Source: Acetobacter fallax (GTDB lineage: Bacteria; Pseudomonadota; Alphaproteobacteria; Acetobacterales; Acetobacteraceae). Taken from it: 64,000 nt of DNA. The DNA lies in contig NZ_WOSX01000006.1 of NCBI RefSeq assembly GCF_011516735.1, positions 82,179-146,178 of the forward strand. Direction: 5' to 3'. A program made the position numbers and the translations under genes. Positions 1-9,444 of this stretch are shown one piece after another (position 1 is the stretch's first letter; every line of letters starts with the position of its first letter). The notes below the pieces were generated by a model. The model had not been told where the DNA came from, did not search any database, and saw nothing but the letters and a program-made list of their open reading frames with translations.

Positions 1-1
1 T

Positions 2-448
2 AACGACCGCACGGCAATCCGCTGTTCGGAAATCGGCTTCGTCTATCAGTTTCATCATTTGCTCGGAGAGTTCACGGCACGTGAAAACGTCATGCTGCCT
101 CAGATGATCGCAAAGAAATCTCAGCACATCGCCCGCGAGCGAGCAGAAAATCTGCTCAGCCTGTTCGGCCTGGGCCACCGGCTGGATCATCTCCCCGGCA
201 AACTCTCCGGCGGTGAGCAGCAGCGTGTGGCGATCGCCCGCGCGCTCGCCAATGAGCCCTCTTTGCTTCTGGCAGACGAGCCAACCGGCAACCTCGATGT
301 CAAAACCGCCGCCACGGTCTTCGATGAGTTGTTGCGGGCCGCCCGGAGTTCCGGTCTGGCGGCGCTGATCGCGACCCATAATGACGAACTGGCCGCCCGG
401 ATGGATCGCGTGGTAACACTGCGTGACGGCATGCTGGTGGAACTCTGA
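2..448 (+). CDS. lolD: LolD, lipoprotein-release ABC transporter ATPase (5' truncated)
   Basis: C-terminal 148 residues of an ABC ATPase. The frame is open from base 2, so the gene begins upstream of the window. The Q-loop reads [20 protein letters not shown], which is characteristic of LolD. It is followed by the signature [15 protein letters not shown], Walker [13 protein letters not shown] and the H-loop IATHN. LolD powers LolC/E, which extract lipoproteins from the inner membrane for transfer to LolA. The Walker A lies outside the window. The general LolD/MacB-like class is certain; LolD is the best fit because of the FHHLL motif. Confidence 0.93.
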   Translation, partial: NDRTAIRCSEIGFVYQFHHLLGEFTARENVMLPQMIAKKSQHIARERAENLLSLFGLGHRLDHLPGKLSGGEQQRVAIARALANEPSLLLADEPTGNLDVKTAATVFDELLRAARSSGLAALIATHNDELAARMDRVVTLRDGMLVEL

Positions 449-466
449 CGGAAAGGAGATCCGGCC

Positions 467-1372
467 ATGCCGTTCATGCGGACCGATCTGTGGCGCTGCG
501 CCGCAGTGCATGCGCCGATCGGGGAACTGGTGTCCGCCGGAACCCTGGAAGGACAGCGGATCACCTGGCTGAACGACACCCGGTCTTTCCGGTTCCTGGC
601 TGATCCGTTCGGCATCTGGCGTGACGGAATCCTGCATGTTTTCGCCGAAGCTTATGATTATCGCGACAGACGGGGCCGGATCGATCATCTTGCATTCGAC
701 TCTGACCTGACTCTCCTCGGCCGCGGCACCGTTCTGAACCCGCCCTGGCATTTGTCCTATCCCGTCATCATTGAGGATGATGGAGAGATTTTCATGCTTC
801 CGGAGGCATGGAATACAGGAACGTTGCAGCTCTACCGGGCTGTTTCCTTTCCGCACCACTGGGAGCCGGTCGCTGACTGGTCTTTTCCTGTCGCGGCGAT
901 CGATGCCTCTCCGGTCCGATATGGTGGCCTGTGGTGGATGTTCTTTTCGCCGCCGGGCAACAAAGCGGAAAGACAGTCCGTGCTGTGCGCGGCCTGGGCG
1001 GAAAAACTGACAGGGCCATGGCATCTGCATCCCGGCAACCCGCTGCGGCGCAATCCGGCGTCGTCACGACCGGGCGGAACACCGGTCGTGACCAGCGCCG
1101 GCATTGTTCTGCCGACCCAGGACTGCACACATACCTATGGTGGCGCGCTTTCGCTGCTGACCATCACCGATCCCACGCCCGACAGATTTCAGGCGACGGT
1201 CACAGGACATATCACAGCCCCCTCATCCTGCGCACCGTGGAGACAGGGTCTTCACACACTCTCCGGCGCGGGACCGATAACCATTATCGACGCCAAGCGC
1301 ATCAGTCTTTCTCCTGCCCGGCATCTTTTCGATGCGCGCAGGGCATTAACGCACCGTTCCGGTAAAATCTGA
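467..1372 (+). CDS. GINT1-like beta-propeller protein (putative glycan/sphingolipid-related)
   Basis: A 301-residue soluble protein starting 18 bases after lolD, with GGAAAGGAG upstream of the ATG. The repeated pattern FLADPFGIW... / HVFAEAYDY / [18 protein letters not shown] resembles the N-terminal five-bladed propeller of glucosamine inositolphosphorylceramide transferase-like proteins, which are also related to GH43-type propellers. Acetic acid bacteria make sphingolipids, so a link to lipid or surface glycan glycosylation is possible but only inferred. No signal peptide or membrane segment is evident. The fold assignment is from motif memory; the function is unknown. Confidence 0.7.
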   Translation: MPFMRTDLWRCAAVHAPIGELVSAGTLEGQRITWLNDTRSFRFLADPFGIWRDGILHVFAEAYDYRDRRGRIDHLAFDSDLTLLGRGTVLNPPWHLSYPVIIEDDGEIFMLPEAWNTGTLQLYRAVSFPHHWEPVADWSFPVAAIDASPVRYGGLWWMFFSPPGNKAERQSVLCAAWAEKLTGPWHLHPGNPLRRNPASSRPGGTPVVTSAGIVLPTQDCTHTYGGALSLLTITDPTPDRFQATVTGHITAPSSCAPWRQGLHTLSGAGPITIIDAKRISLSPARHLFDARRALTHRSGKI

Positions 1373-1477
1373 TCCGGAAACGATCCGTTACGTCTGTTCC
1401 CCACACAGTCGCATTCCTGGGACAGCAATACTGTCCTCACTGATCGCCGGAGGCCGGGCTGTTTTGTCCCGCCGGGA

Positions 1478-2077
1478 ATGCTGTGGGGAGAAACAGGCGT
1501 GCCGTTTTTTGTAGGTTTCATGGGGCTTGTATCGGGAGGCCCGTCAGCGCTCGCCGATGAGGTGAGCGCAGGAGGATATGCGCGGCTGCCCGTCAGCTTC
1601 ACGTCACCCGGAGACGGCCGCCGGACAGTCGCTGTCTCTTCCGCTTACAGTTTCGGGCTGGCGACGGAAGACTGGGGCCTTGTGACGGGTCTCGCTCTTT
1701 ATGCCACTCTCACACCGGGTGGATCACCGGTTGCAACATGGTCGGTACAGCCGGTCACCGTCAGCGCAGGACATACCTACACTGTTCCCGTGGGCGCGCT
1801 CTCGCTTCTGATCGAAACACAGCAGGTTTTCGCCGAGGGCGACGTTCTTGGTGTGAGCGCGGAAGGCGCCGGGATCATTGCCGGTCAGACACTGTCTGTC
1901 GTGGACGGCGTTGTAATCCCCGTTTGCGGCGGAGACAGCGATTCCGGCTCTCTCACCATTGCGCAGCTGAACACGGCGCTGGTGCAGCTGATGCAAAGCC
2001 TGCCGCAGGATGATCCGGGTGACGGACAATCGCTGTGGGTCAATTCAAATCTTCTGGCAATCTCTCAGAAATCATGA
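1478..2077 (+). CDS. Lone phage-tail-fibre-like (Gp80-like) protein
   Basis: A 199-residue protein. Residues about 27-120 contain ADEVSAGGYARLPVSF, then FGLATEDWGLVTGLALY and a LSLLIE...GDVLGVSAEG segment. This matches the pattern of small phage tail-fibre or neck-appendage proteins (GGYARQ-VTF ... ATxDWGTVTHFALY). The C-terminal about 45 residues (LTIAQLNTALVQLM) look like a separate helical tail. No other phage genes are nearby. The Shine-Dalgarno is weak, so the start is uncertain. Either a domesticated phage gene or an unrelated beta-sandwich protein. Confidence 0.55.
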   Translation: MLWGETGVPFFVGFMGLVSGGPSALADEVSAGGYARLPVSFTSPGDGRRTVAVSSAYSFGLATEDWGLVTGLALYATLTPGGSPVATWSVQPVTVSAGHTYTVPVGALSLLIETQQVFAEGDVLGVSAEGAGIIAGQTLSVVDGVVIPVCGGDSDSGSLTIAQLNTALVQLMQSLPQDDPGDGQSLWVNSNLLAISQKS

Positions 2078-2207
2078 ACGTTCCGGCGCATTTTGCCGCG
2101 ATAGTCTGTTTCTGAATACGATATCGCCGTTCACAGATGAAACCCGGTCGGACCTGGATGCCTCCGGCTGATTGCGGCGAGACAATCTTCGTCTAAACTC
2201 CGGGTGA

Positions 2208-5186
2208 ATGTCCCCGGTTACACCCTCTCCTCACGATGCTCCGGCTCTTGTCGCCGGCCACGGTTTTTTCTCCTGCATGACACAGGACGGAGAGTTGCTG
2301 TCGCTCGACAGGGACGCGGCGCGACGATTTGCTGAACGGGCAGGGGCGCCCCTTGTCGTTCACGCTCCCGCAACGGCGAGGATGCTGGGCCTGTCAGCGC
2401 CCGGCCAGCCCTCCCCATGGTTTGATCTGCTTGAGCTGTTCGCCTTTGTCCATCCGGCAAGGCCCGTGGCCCCCACACCACGCGGTCTGGCCCTCGCGCT
2501 GGATGTCGGAGATGTCGCGGACCGGCGCATTGAGGCGGATCTGCTGCCGCGCCTGGCCGCGCGGCTGCTCGCCGATCTGCGACAGGTCAAAGGCACGGAG
2601 GCGCAGGAACTGGTCGGCGCTCTGGCGGTGCGTCTCGCGAAAGCAGGATGGATCTGGGGCCAGGCGGTCACGGATACACTCGGCGTCAGCGCCCCGCTTC
2701 CCGTCGAGGTCATGCAGCCCGGCGACGCTTTGCGAATATGGCGCAACCTGCCGAAATGGGAGGAAACCGCCCGCCGCCCGCCGCCCGGATCAAAACCCGT
2801 AACCCCCGCCGAAGCGCGGGCGCGTCTCACGTCACTGCTCGGACCTCAGGCCGAAAGTCGTGTCGGTCAGGCCGATTTCGCCGATGTGGCGACTGCCGCC
2901 TTCGCGCCACGGGAAAGTCCCGGTCTGCCACAGGTCGTGCTGGCCGAAGCAGGAACAGGTACCGGCAAGACACTGGGGTATATCGCCCCCGCAAGCGTCT
3001 GGGCCGAACGCAATGGCGGCGCGGTCTGGATCAGCACCTATACAAGGCATCTTCAGCGTCAGATCGAAGCAGAAACCGCGCGTCTGCATGCTGACCCGGC
3101 CGTACGCAGGCGCCACGTTGTCGTTCGCAAAGGCCGCGAAAATTACCTCTGCCTGCTGAATATGGAAGAAGCCGTGAATGTCGCGCCCACGCGCGGCAAC
3201 GCGGCGGTGATCGCCCTTTCCCTGCTGGCGCGCTGGGGCGTGACATCCGCCGAGGGCGATCTGTTCGGCGGCGATCTGCCTGGCTGGTTTGGTGAGGTGT
3301 TCGGTCATGGCGTCGTCTCCGCCGTGGCGGATCGCAGAGGAGAGTGTATCCACGGCGCCTGCCCGCATTATCAGCGTTGTTTCGTCGAACACTCGATCCG
3401 GCGGGCACAGGAAGCCGATCTTGTCATTGCCAATCATGCGCTCGTGATGTCGCAGGCCGCCTGGGCGCAGGTGCAGGGTGTGCATGCCGTGGAGCGGGGC
3501 GACCCGGATGGCAGCACCCCGCCTGAGGGCGAAGCTGTGCCGGACGAGGATGGCCTTCCGACACGTTATGTTTTCGATGAGGGACATCATCTCGCCGACG
3601 CGGCCGATGGCGCGTTTGCGCTGGAACTGTCCGGGCTGGAGGCAGCGGAACTGCGACGCTGGCTGCTCGGAGCCGAAGGCAGTCGCTCCCGTGCGCGGGG
3701 CCTGAAGCGACGCCTCGACGATCTGGTCGTGGGAATCCCGCGTCTGGAAACTCCGCTCGATGCCGCTCTCCTGGCCGCGAAGGCTCTCCCGGCCCCCGGC
3801 TGGTCCGCGCGACTCCGGCCAGATGAAGACGACGAGCCGCCGGCAGACGATGCGCCTTCCATGATGACCCTGATGCCCGCGCTCCTGCTGCCCGTGCAGG
3901 AAACCATCCCGGAGCCGGTAACCATCAACCCGACCGAAGCCTTTCTCCGCCTGCTGCGTGAGCAGGTTCAGGCCCGCACACCCGGCACCGGGCGCGAGCG
4001 GCGGGGAAACAAAGAGTGTGATCTCTATCCACTGATCCCCGGCCTTGGAGAGGCCGCTGTCACGCTCGCCCGTGCCCTGGGGCGGATTTCCGAGCCGCTG
4101 CGGACGCTGGTCACGCGCCTTGAAGAGCGGCTGCGCGATGAGACCGACACGCTCGACTCAACATCACGCGGACGGATCGAGGCGATGATCCGCGCCCTCC
4201 GCCGCCGGGCCCTGTCGCGCATCGATGGCTGGGCGGCCATGCTGGCAACCGTCTCCGAACCACAGAATGGCGACATCACACCGCAATTTATCCGCTTCAT
4301 CCGCACGGAATCCCGGGAAGGACAGCGTCGGGGCGAGCAGGATGTCGGGCTGCATCAGCACTGGCTGGACCCGACAATTCCATTCGCCGCCATCCTCGCA
4401 GCCCCCGCTCACGGACTCCTGATCACCTCCGCAACGCTTCGCGATGAGACGGGATCCATCCAGGAAGGCGAAGCAGAACGGGTGTGGGAGGCGGCGGAAG
4501 CGCGCGTGGGCGCGAATCATCTGCCGATGCCCGCGCTCCGCGCCGCGCTGGCCAGTCCGTTCGACTATGCGTCGCAGACACGGGTGTTCATCATAAACGA
4601 CGTCGCGCACGACAATCTCGATGCCCTGGCGGCAGCGTACCGCACGCTGTTTCTGGCATCCGGTGGCGGCGGTCTGGGATTGTTTACGGCCATCGAGCGG
4701 CTGCGCGGCGTGCACCGCAGAATCGCGGCGCCGCTGGAAGAAGACGGCATCCCGCTCTACGCCCAGCACGTCGATGCGATGGACAACACAACCCTGGTCG
4801 ATGTCTTTCGCACCGAAACGGATTCCTGCCTGCTCGGAACAGACGCCATGCGGGATGGCGTGGATGTGCCGGGGCGGGCACTGCGTCTGGTGGCCTTCGA
4901 GCGTGTCCCGTGGCCACGCCCGGATATCCTGCACAGGGAGCGGCGACTGCATCTCTCACAGGGCGCGCCGGGCCTCTATGACGACAGAATCGCCCGGCTC
5001 CGCCTCCGGCAGGCTTTCGGGCGGCTGATCCGGGCGCGCGATGACCGTGGTGTCTTCGTGCTGCTGGACAGGCGGACGCCATCCCGTCTGCTCGGCGCCT
5101 TTCCGGACGGTGTGGCCCCGCGCCGAATGGGAATCGCCGCCGCCGCCGCGGAAATCCGGGCGTTTTTTGATGCGCAGGGTCAGTGA
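2208..5186 (+). CDS. ATP-dependent DNA helicase, DinG/Rad3 (XPD-like) superfamily 2
   Basis: A 992-residue protein. Walker A AEAGTGTGKT lies at about residues 246-255 and the DEAH-box variant VFDEGHHL at about 455-462. Four cysteines (about 315, 380, 385, 391) between motifs I and II match the iron-sulfur cluster of XPD/DinG helicases. Motif VI appears as LRQAFGRLIRARDDRGVFVLLD near the C terminus. DinG-type helicases unwind 5'-overhang, D-loop and R-loop substrates during replication and repair. It is longer than E. coli DinG, with an extra N-terminal region of about 200 residues before Walker A, as in other alphaproteobacterial members. Start ATG follows CCGGGTGA. Confidence 0.9.
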   Translation: MSPVTPSPHDAPALVAGHGFFSCMTQDGELLSLDRDAARRFAERAGAPLVVHAPATARMLGLSAPGQPSPWFDLLELFAFVHPARPVAPTPRGLALALDVGDVADRRIEADLLPRLAARLLADLRQVKGTEAQELVGALAVRLAKAGWIWGQAVTDTLGVSAPLPVEVMQPGDALRIWRNLPKWEETARRPPPGSKPVTPAEARARLTSLLGPQAESRVGQADFADVATAAFAPRESPGLPQVVLAEAGTGTGKTLGYIAPASVWAERNGGAVWISTYTRHLQRQIEAETARLHADPAVRRRHVVVRKGRENYLCLLNMEEAVNVAPTRGNAAVIALSLLARWGVTSAEGDLFGGDLPGWFGEVFGHGVVSAVADRRGECIHGACPHYQRCFVEHSIRRAQEADLVIANHALVMSQAAWAQVQGVHAVERGDPDGSTPPEGEAVPDEDGLPTRYVFDEGHHLADAADGAFALELSGLEAAELRRWLLGAEGSRSRARGLKRRLDDLVVGIPRLETPLDAALLAAKALPAPGWSARLRPDEDDEPPADDAPSMMTLMPALLLPVQETIPEPVTINPTEAFLRLLREQVQARTPGTGRERRGNKECDLYPLIPGLGEAAVTLARALGRISEPLRTLVTRLEERLRDETDTLDSTSRGRIEAMIRALRRRALSRIDGWAAMLATVSEPQNGDITPQFIRFIRTESREGQRRGEQDVGLHQHWLDPTIPFAAILAAPAHGLLITSATLRDETGSIQEGEAERVWEAAEARVGANHLPMPALRAALASPFDYASQTRVFIINDVAHDNLDALAAAYRTLFLASGGGGLGLFTAIERLRGVHRRIAAPLEEDGIPLYAQHVDAMDNTTLVDVFRTETDSCLLGTDAMRDGVDVPGRALRLVAFERVPWPRPDILHRERRLHLSQGAPGLYDDRIARLRLRQAFGRLIRARDDRGVFVLLDRRTPSRLLGAFPDGVAPRRMGIAAAAAEIRAFFDAQGQ

Positions 5187-5280
5187 GGGCACAGCCCCGG
5201 TCCCCGCTTAACCTGATGCTAAAACTTCCCTGTAACACTCCGTGGCATCGAAAGGATGTCCATAAGGATTTGATGCGGCA

Positions 5281-5559
5281 ATGGAGTTTCAGGATCACCA
5301 CCCGGAGAGTGACGTGCGGCAGCCCGACACCGCCGAACTGGCCGCGCTGCGGGCGTCTGTCTCCCGTTTCGCATCGACCGATCCCGTCATCCTCGCCTGG
5401 GCGCAGCAATGCGCCAGCAATCTGTCGGAAGAAGACCAGACAACCGAGGACATGATCCGTCTCTCGGCCACGGTTCTGAAATTCGTTCTTGATCTGGAAC
5501 TGCACGCCCGGGCTGTCGTCCGGGAGAGCCTGCCGCGCCAGTGGTGTTCCGCTCTTTAA
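5281..5559 (+). CDS. Small conserved-looking hypothetical protein
   Basis: A 92-residue ORF with normal codon use for the region (G/C-rich third positions), starting 94 bases after the helicase. It is mostly helical and acidic (TAELAALRASVSRFASTDPV..LAWAQQC). No signal peptide, membrane span or recognised motif. The reading frame on this strand is better supported than overlapping frames because its third positions follow the local bias. Function unknown. Confidence 0.5.
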   Translation: MEFQDHHPESDVRQPDTAELAALRASVSRFASTDPVILAWAQQCASNLSEEDQTTEDMIRLSATVLKFVLDLELHARAVVRESLPRQWCSAL

Positions 5560-5580
5560 GAGACCGTTTCAAAAAGCTCC
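5559..5580 (+). repeat. Solo end resembling the 10.74-kb MITE terminus
   Basis: AGAGACCGTTTCAAAAAGCT closely matches the terminal repeat AGAGGCTGTTTCAAAAGCTT of the element at 10742-10905. It lies immediately after the stop codon of the preceding small ORF and abuts the palindromic repeat at 5571-5729. Probably a remnant end, although a chance match cannot be excluded at this length. Confidence 0.4.
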
Positions 5581-5729
5581 GTTCGCGGTAAGTATTTTTT
5601 CAAAGGGTTAGCAGAATCCGGGCTCTGCCCGAACCCGGCAGGAACCGCAGGTCCCTGCACCCCGATTTATTTACGATAAAACGGTTTCGAAAGATCTGCG
5701 ACCTTTGGTGCATTCCAGGGGAAAGCCAC
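5571..5729 (+). repeat. Palindromic intergenic repeat, copy 1 (nearly full, degenerate ends)
   Basis: Forward copy of the dispersed multi-hairpin family. Left end is a decayed GCTCCGTTCGCGG, then TTTTTTCAAAGGGTTAGCAG, the hairpin CGGGCTCTGCCCG, a second hairpin CAGGaACC/GGTCCCTG, CACCCCGAT, ACGGTTTCGAAAGATCTG, and a decayed CAGGGGAAAGCC. It lies between the 3' ends of the small ORF and mutL, so it could also act as a bidirectional terminator. Confidence 0.7.
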
Positions 5730-5808
5730 GGGAAGGTACCAACACCTAACGATATACAGTGGCGTTTGACGCAGCCCCTGAAACATATCCTGACGTGATC
5801 GAACGATT

Positions 5809-7659
5809 TTAACGCCTGCGGAACAGAAGCTCCAGATCGTTGCGCGTCATCCGCACCCAGGTGGGGCGCCCATGTGAGCAGGTACCGGCCCGGGGCGTGG
5901 CTTCCATACGGCGAAGCAGAGCGTTCATTTCAGCCAGCGACAATTTGCGGCCGGCCCGGATGCTGCCGTGGCACGCCATGCGGGCAATCACCGCATCGAG
6001 CCGGGCATCCAGAGCAGGCGTCTCATCAATCGCCGCCAGCTCGTCGGCATCCAGTTCTTCTGCCAGATCACGCAGCAGCGCGACGGCAGAGACATTCCCG
6101 AGCAGGCCGGGCAGGGACCGCACAAGCACAGCGCCAGGACCGAACGCTTCAATGTCGATTCCCAGTTTTGACAGCGCGGAAGCCCGTGAAACCAGAAGAT
6201 CCGCCTGACTGCCGGACAGTTCAACAACATCCGGAACCAGAAGTCGCTGCGCCTGAATGGTGCCCGACAGAAACTGCTCCCTGAGATCCTCATGCGTCAG
6301 ACGTTCATGAGCGGCATGCTGATCTACAAGAATCATATTTTCATCGCTGGTGACCGCGATGATGTAGGTCTCCAGAATCTGCGCGACCGGCGCGCCAAGC
6401 GGGTATTCAGTGCCCGGAGTCTGACTGGCCGCCAGAGGTGAGATGTCATCCGCACTCACCGGAGGTGGCGCGGAAGCAGTCCCGGCAGGTGCCGCCATGA
6501 GTGTCGCGGGAGACGCGAAACTGCGCGCCGCGGGCACCGAGCCGAGGGCCAGGCCGGGCTCCGCGAAACCGTCCCGCTGCGGTGCTTCCTCCGCCGGATA
6601 GAAGATCCTGGCGCCCCGGGATGGTGTGAATCCCGGACGCACACCAACCGCGCCGGCGCCCAGCCCCAGAGCGCGGGTCAGCGTGCCAATGACGAGAGAC
6701 CGCACGCCCGCTTCGTCGGCAAACCGCAGTTCCGTTTTGGCCGGATGCACGTTCACATCGACCTGGTCATAAGGCAGCGAGAGACTGAGCACCGCGACAG
6801 GATGCCGCCCCACCTCAATGACGCGGCGATACGCAACCCGGATCGCGGTCCGCAGCAGCGGATCGACCACCGCACGGCCATTGACCAGCATGAACTGACC
6901 CGCCGCCGTGGGCCGGTGCACGGACGGGCTGCACGCAAACCCGGTCAGGCGCATGTCGCCTCGCTCCCCGTCGAGCGCCAGAAGACCGTCTGCGTCCGCC
7001 ACGCCGAGAAGAGCGGCGGCGCGGGCTTCCGGTGTCTCGGCAGGCCGGTCGATCACAGTCCGCCCGTCGAGCTCCATGAAAAAAGCGACATCCGGCGCGG
7101 CAAGAGCCAGACGCCGGACGGCGCTTTCCGCATGCGTGCCTTCAACGCGCGCGCTTTTCAGAAACTTCCGCCGCGCGGGCGTGGCGAAGAACATGTCTTC
7201 GACAAGGAGACTCGTGCCAGGTTCGCCCGCACAGGGTTCGGGTGGCGAAACAAGCCCCCCTGCGACATGGATGCGCCAGGCACAGTCACTGTCGGCTTTG
7301 CGTGACGTGATGGTCAGCCGGGCAGCGGCGCCGATCGACGGCAAGGCCTCACCACGAAAACCGAGGCTGGAAATCCGCACCAGCGTCTCGTCCGTCAGCT
7401 TCGAGGTGCAGTGACGCTGGACGGCAAGCTCCAGCTCGTCCGGCGTCATGCCAACACCGTCATCGGTGACGACAATCCGGTCCGCGCCTCCGTTCACAAT
7501 AGCGATCCGGATGCGTCGCGCCCGGGCATCAATGGCGTTTTCGACCAGTTCCTTGAGCGCCGCCGCCGGACGCTCAATGACCTCGCCGGCGGCGATACGG
7601 TTGATGACGTCGTCCGTGAGACGACGCAGAACGGAGTGGGGAGCAGGCATATCGGTCAT
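5809..7659 (-). CDS. mutL: DNA mismatch repair protein MutL
   Basis: A 616-residue GHKL ATPase with the N-terminal motifs IAAGEVIERPAAALKELVEN, VVTDDGVGM and LGFRGEALPSIG, a transducer domain to about residue 330, a Pro/Ala-rich linker, and a C-terminal dimerisation domain ending GTCSHGRPTWVRMTRNDLELLFRRR. MutL links MutS mismatch recognition to strand excision. The C-terminal CPHGRP-like motif (here CSHGRP) is typical of endonuclease-type MutL. Start at the first Met of MTDMPAP; a second in-frame ATG three codons later is also possible. Confidence 0.97.
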   Translation of the reverse strand: MTDMPAPHSVLRRLTDDVINRIAAGEVIERPAAALKELVENAIDARARRIRIAIVNGGADRIVVTDDGVGMTPDELELAVQRHCTSKLTDETLVRISSLGFRGEALPSIGAAARLTITSRKADSDCAWRIHVAGGLVSPPEPCAGEPGTSLLVEDMFFATPARRKFLKSARVEGTHAESAVRRLALAAPDVAFFMELDGRTVIDRPAETPEARAAALLGVADADGLLALDGERGDMRLTGFACSPSVHRPTAAGQFMLVNGRAVVDPLLRTAIRVAYRRVIEVGRHPVAVLSLSLPYDQVDVNVHPAKTELRFADEAGVRSLVIGTLTRALGLGAGAVGVRPGFTPSRGARIFYPAEEAPQRDGFAEPGLALGSVPAARSFASPATLMAAPAGTASAPPPVSADDISPLAASQTPGTEYPLGAPVAQILETYIIAVTSDENMILVDQHAAHERLTHEDLREQFLSGTIQAQRLLVPDVVELSGSQADLLVSRASALSKLGIDIEAFGPGAVLVRSLPGLLGNVSAVALLRDLAEELDADELAAIDETPALDARLDAVIARMACHGSIRAGRKLSLAEMNALLRRMEATPRAGTCSHGRPTWVRMTRNDLELLFRRR

Positions 7660-7746
7660 GGAAAGCCCACTTTAGCAGTTTGTCCGCCAGGAAAGGAGTG
7701 CATCCGGCTCTTTACCCCGGAAGGTTCCCTGCGGCAGGAAAGGACC

Positions 7747-8229
7747 ATGATGAGGATTTTTATTGATGCTGACGCCTGCCCGGTAAAGGACGAGGTGTAT
7801 CGTGTGGCGGCCCGCTACGGCCTTTCCGTCGCGGTCGTCTCCAACCGCATGATCGCAGTGCCGCAAAGCCCCGTCATCGAACGGGTGATCGTCGAAGCCG
7901 GACCGGACTGCGCGGATGACTGGATCGCAGAGCACGCCGGCGCCGGTGATGTCGTGATCACATCCGACATTCCGCTGGCGTCACGTTGTGTGGCCGGCAA
8001 GGCCGACGTGCTTGACCCTAAAGGACGACATCTCGACGGAGACGCTATCGGCATGGCGCTGGCGATGCGCGATCTGATGACCGATCTCCGGTCCGCCGGC
8101 GTCATGACACCGGGTGGTCCATCCTTCACAAAAGCCGACCGCTCCCGCTTTCTCTCGGCGCTTGACACGCTGATTGTCCGCGTCCGGAAGCAGAGCCTGC
8201 TGAAACGGCTGCACCCGGGCCGGAACTGA
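7747..8229 (+). CDS. YaiI/YqxD family (DUF188) protein
   Basis: 160 residues of the UPF0178 family. MMRIFIDADACPVKDEVYRV at the N terminus, NRMIAVP, VVITSDIPLASRCV and GPPS-like GGPSFTKADRSRFLSALD are diagnostic. The family has a PIN-like fold with conserved Asp residues; its function is not established. The start is set by AGGAAAGG seven bases upstream of tandem ATGs. The frame is open much further upstream, but that part lies antisense within mutL. Divergent from mutL. Confidence 0.9.
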   Translation: MMRIFIDADACPVKDEVYRVAARYGLSVAVVSNRMIAVPQSPVIERVIVEAGPDCADDWIAEHAGAGDVVITSDIPLASRCVAGKADVLDPKGRHLDGDAIGMALAMRDLMTDLRSAGVMTPGGPSFTKADRSRFLSALDTLIVRVRKQSLLKRLHPGRN

Positions 8230-8241
8230 TACCCGGACTTG

Positions 8242-8351
8242 CGGCCCCTTCAGGGTTCGGGCGGAGCCCGGTCTTCTGCCAGCTCTTTGAAAAATCACAG
8301 CACATCACGTAACGCTGACAGAGCCTTTGCCGGGTGTCCGGGCAGCGCTCT
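8242..8351 (-). repeat. Palindromic intergenic repeat, copy 2 (partial)
   Basis: Reverse-orientation copy: AGGGTTCGGGCGGAGCCCG, then TTTGAAAAATCACAG, ACGTAACGCTGACAGAGCC (the terminal repeat), followed by TTTGCCGGGTGTCCGGGCAG, which belongs to the GCCTTTGCCGGG core variant. Only one terminal repeat is present. It sits between convergent genes (YaiI-family and the lytic transglycosylase). Confidence 0.7.
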
Positions 8352-8383
8352 CGCGGTCTCACAAGTAACTGGTCCGGGCGCCC

Positions 8384-9316
8384 CTAGAAACGCGCCGGGA
8401 TCATCATCGTCTGGCGGATCATGTGAACAGGGCTGGCCCGATAGGAGGCCAGCGTCCGGCCCGATCCTCCCGTGATGGCAGGCCGGGATGGCGGGGGATT
8501 ATAGCCATGAATAGCGGGGTGAAACGTGCTCTGCGCCGGCGCCTGAGACATGGCCAGGTTGCTGTTGCCGGTCTTTGTGGCATAGGCCACGACCGGCTGC
8601 GATGTGTGTGGCACCGGAGGCACCGGACGCCCGCCACCCGAAAACCGTGGAACCGACACTGACCCGGAAGACGCATCGGCGGGCATTGCCCACGATTCCA
8701 GCACTTTCCACTGATAAACTGTCCCGATGTCCGGCGTGAAAGAATGATACGCCGCCGCCGCGCGGGGCCAGCTTCCGGTGCGAGTAAACAGATCAGCAAG
8801 AAAACGGGCCGCATAACGCGCATTGGTCATGGGATCGAAAGCCGCTTCCAGCGAAGAAAATGCGTCGGCGTGCTGCAAAAGATTGACCTGCAGACAACCG
8901 ACATCAATCGAGCGGATGCCCTGGTCCTGAAACGCGTGAACGGCATCGATGGCCTGCTGCCTCGTGCTGTAAACATACCCCTTGCCCTGCGCGTTGACCG
9001 TCCAGGGCCAGGCAACGAACTGACCATTCGGAAGGTGGCGGCCGCTCTCAACACGCCCCATCGCAACAAGAAACTGATCGGGAATGCGGGTGCTGCGCTC
9101 CGCCGAGAGGGCCGCCTGCGCGCAGAGCCCGGCATCTCCCGGTGAAATGAAATTTCTCCGGATGATCGCCGCGCCAGTCTGATCCGCAGACGCCGCATCC
9201 ACAGAAACATCCGCCCCGGAAACCGGCTGCGGCACCATGGCGAGCGGAAAAGCGACTGCCCGTGTTCCGGTCACAAAAGCCAGAACCGTCAGCAGGGAGG
9301 AAAAAACGCGACGCAT
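8384..9316 (-). CDS. Lytic transglycosylase SLT-domain protein
   Basis: 310 residues. Signal peptide MRRVFSSLLTVLAFVTGTRAVA. SLT-like catalytic domain at about 65-205: LVAMGRVESGRHLPNGQF (catalytic Glu in the VESG motif), WPWTVNAQGKGYVY, SIDVGCLQVNLLQHADAF and YAARFLADLF...AAAAYHS. The C-terminal third is a low-complexity Pro/Ser-rich tail. It should cleave peptidoglycan in the periplasm, often as part of envelope-spanning machinery, but no such machinery is adjacent. A GTG one codon upstream is an alternative start; no strong SD is visible. Confidence 0.87.
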   Translation of the reverse strand: MRRVFSSLLTVLAFVTGTRAVAFPLAMVPQPVSGADVSVDAASADQTGAAIIRRNFISPGDAGLCAQAALSAERSTRIPDQFLVAMGRVESGRHLPNGQFVAWPWTVNAQGKGYVYSTRQQAIDAVHAFQDQGIRSIDVGCLQVNLLQHADAFSSLEAAFDPMTNARYAARFLADLFTRTGSWPRAAAAYHSFTPDIGTVYQWKVLESWAMPADASSGSVSVPRFSGGGRPVPPVPHTSQPVVAYATKTGNSNLAMSQAPAQSTFHPAIHGYNPPPSRPAITGGSGRTLASYRASPVHMIRQTMMIPARF

Positions 9317-9444
9317 CACGGGCTCACTATGGCCCGATTCTGTTAATCAGAGGTTATGCCGGGCACGATCCTTCCGGCACTGAACGAAACAGAAACAAAG
9401 GCCGGTCATCACACTGCTGCCAGCCCCTGAGAAAACCGGAAGCT

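Noticed and set aside
1478..2077. Prophage or tailocin cluster
   Set aside because: Only one phage-like gene; neighbours are ordinary cellular genes.
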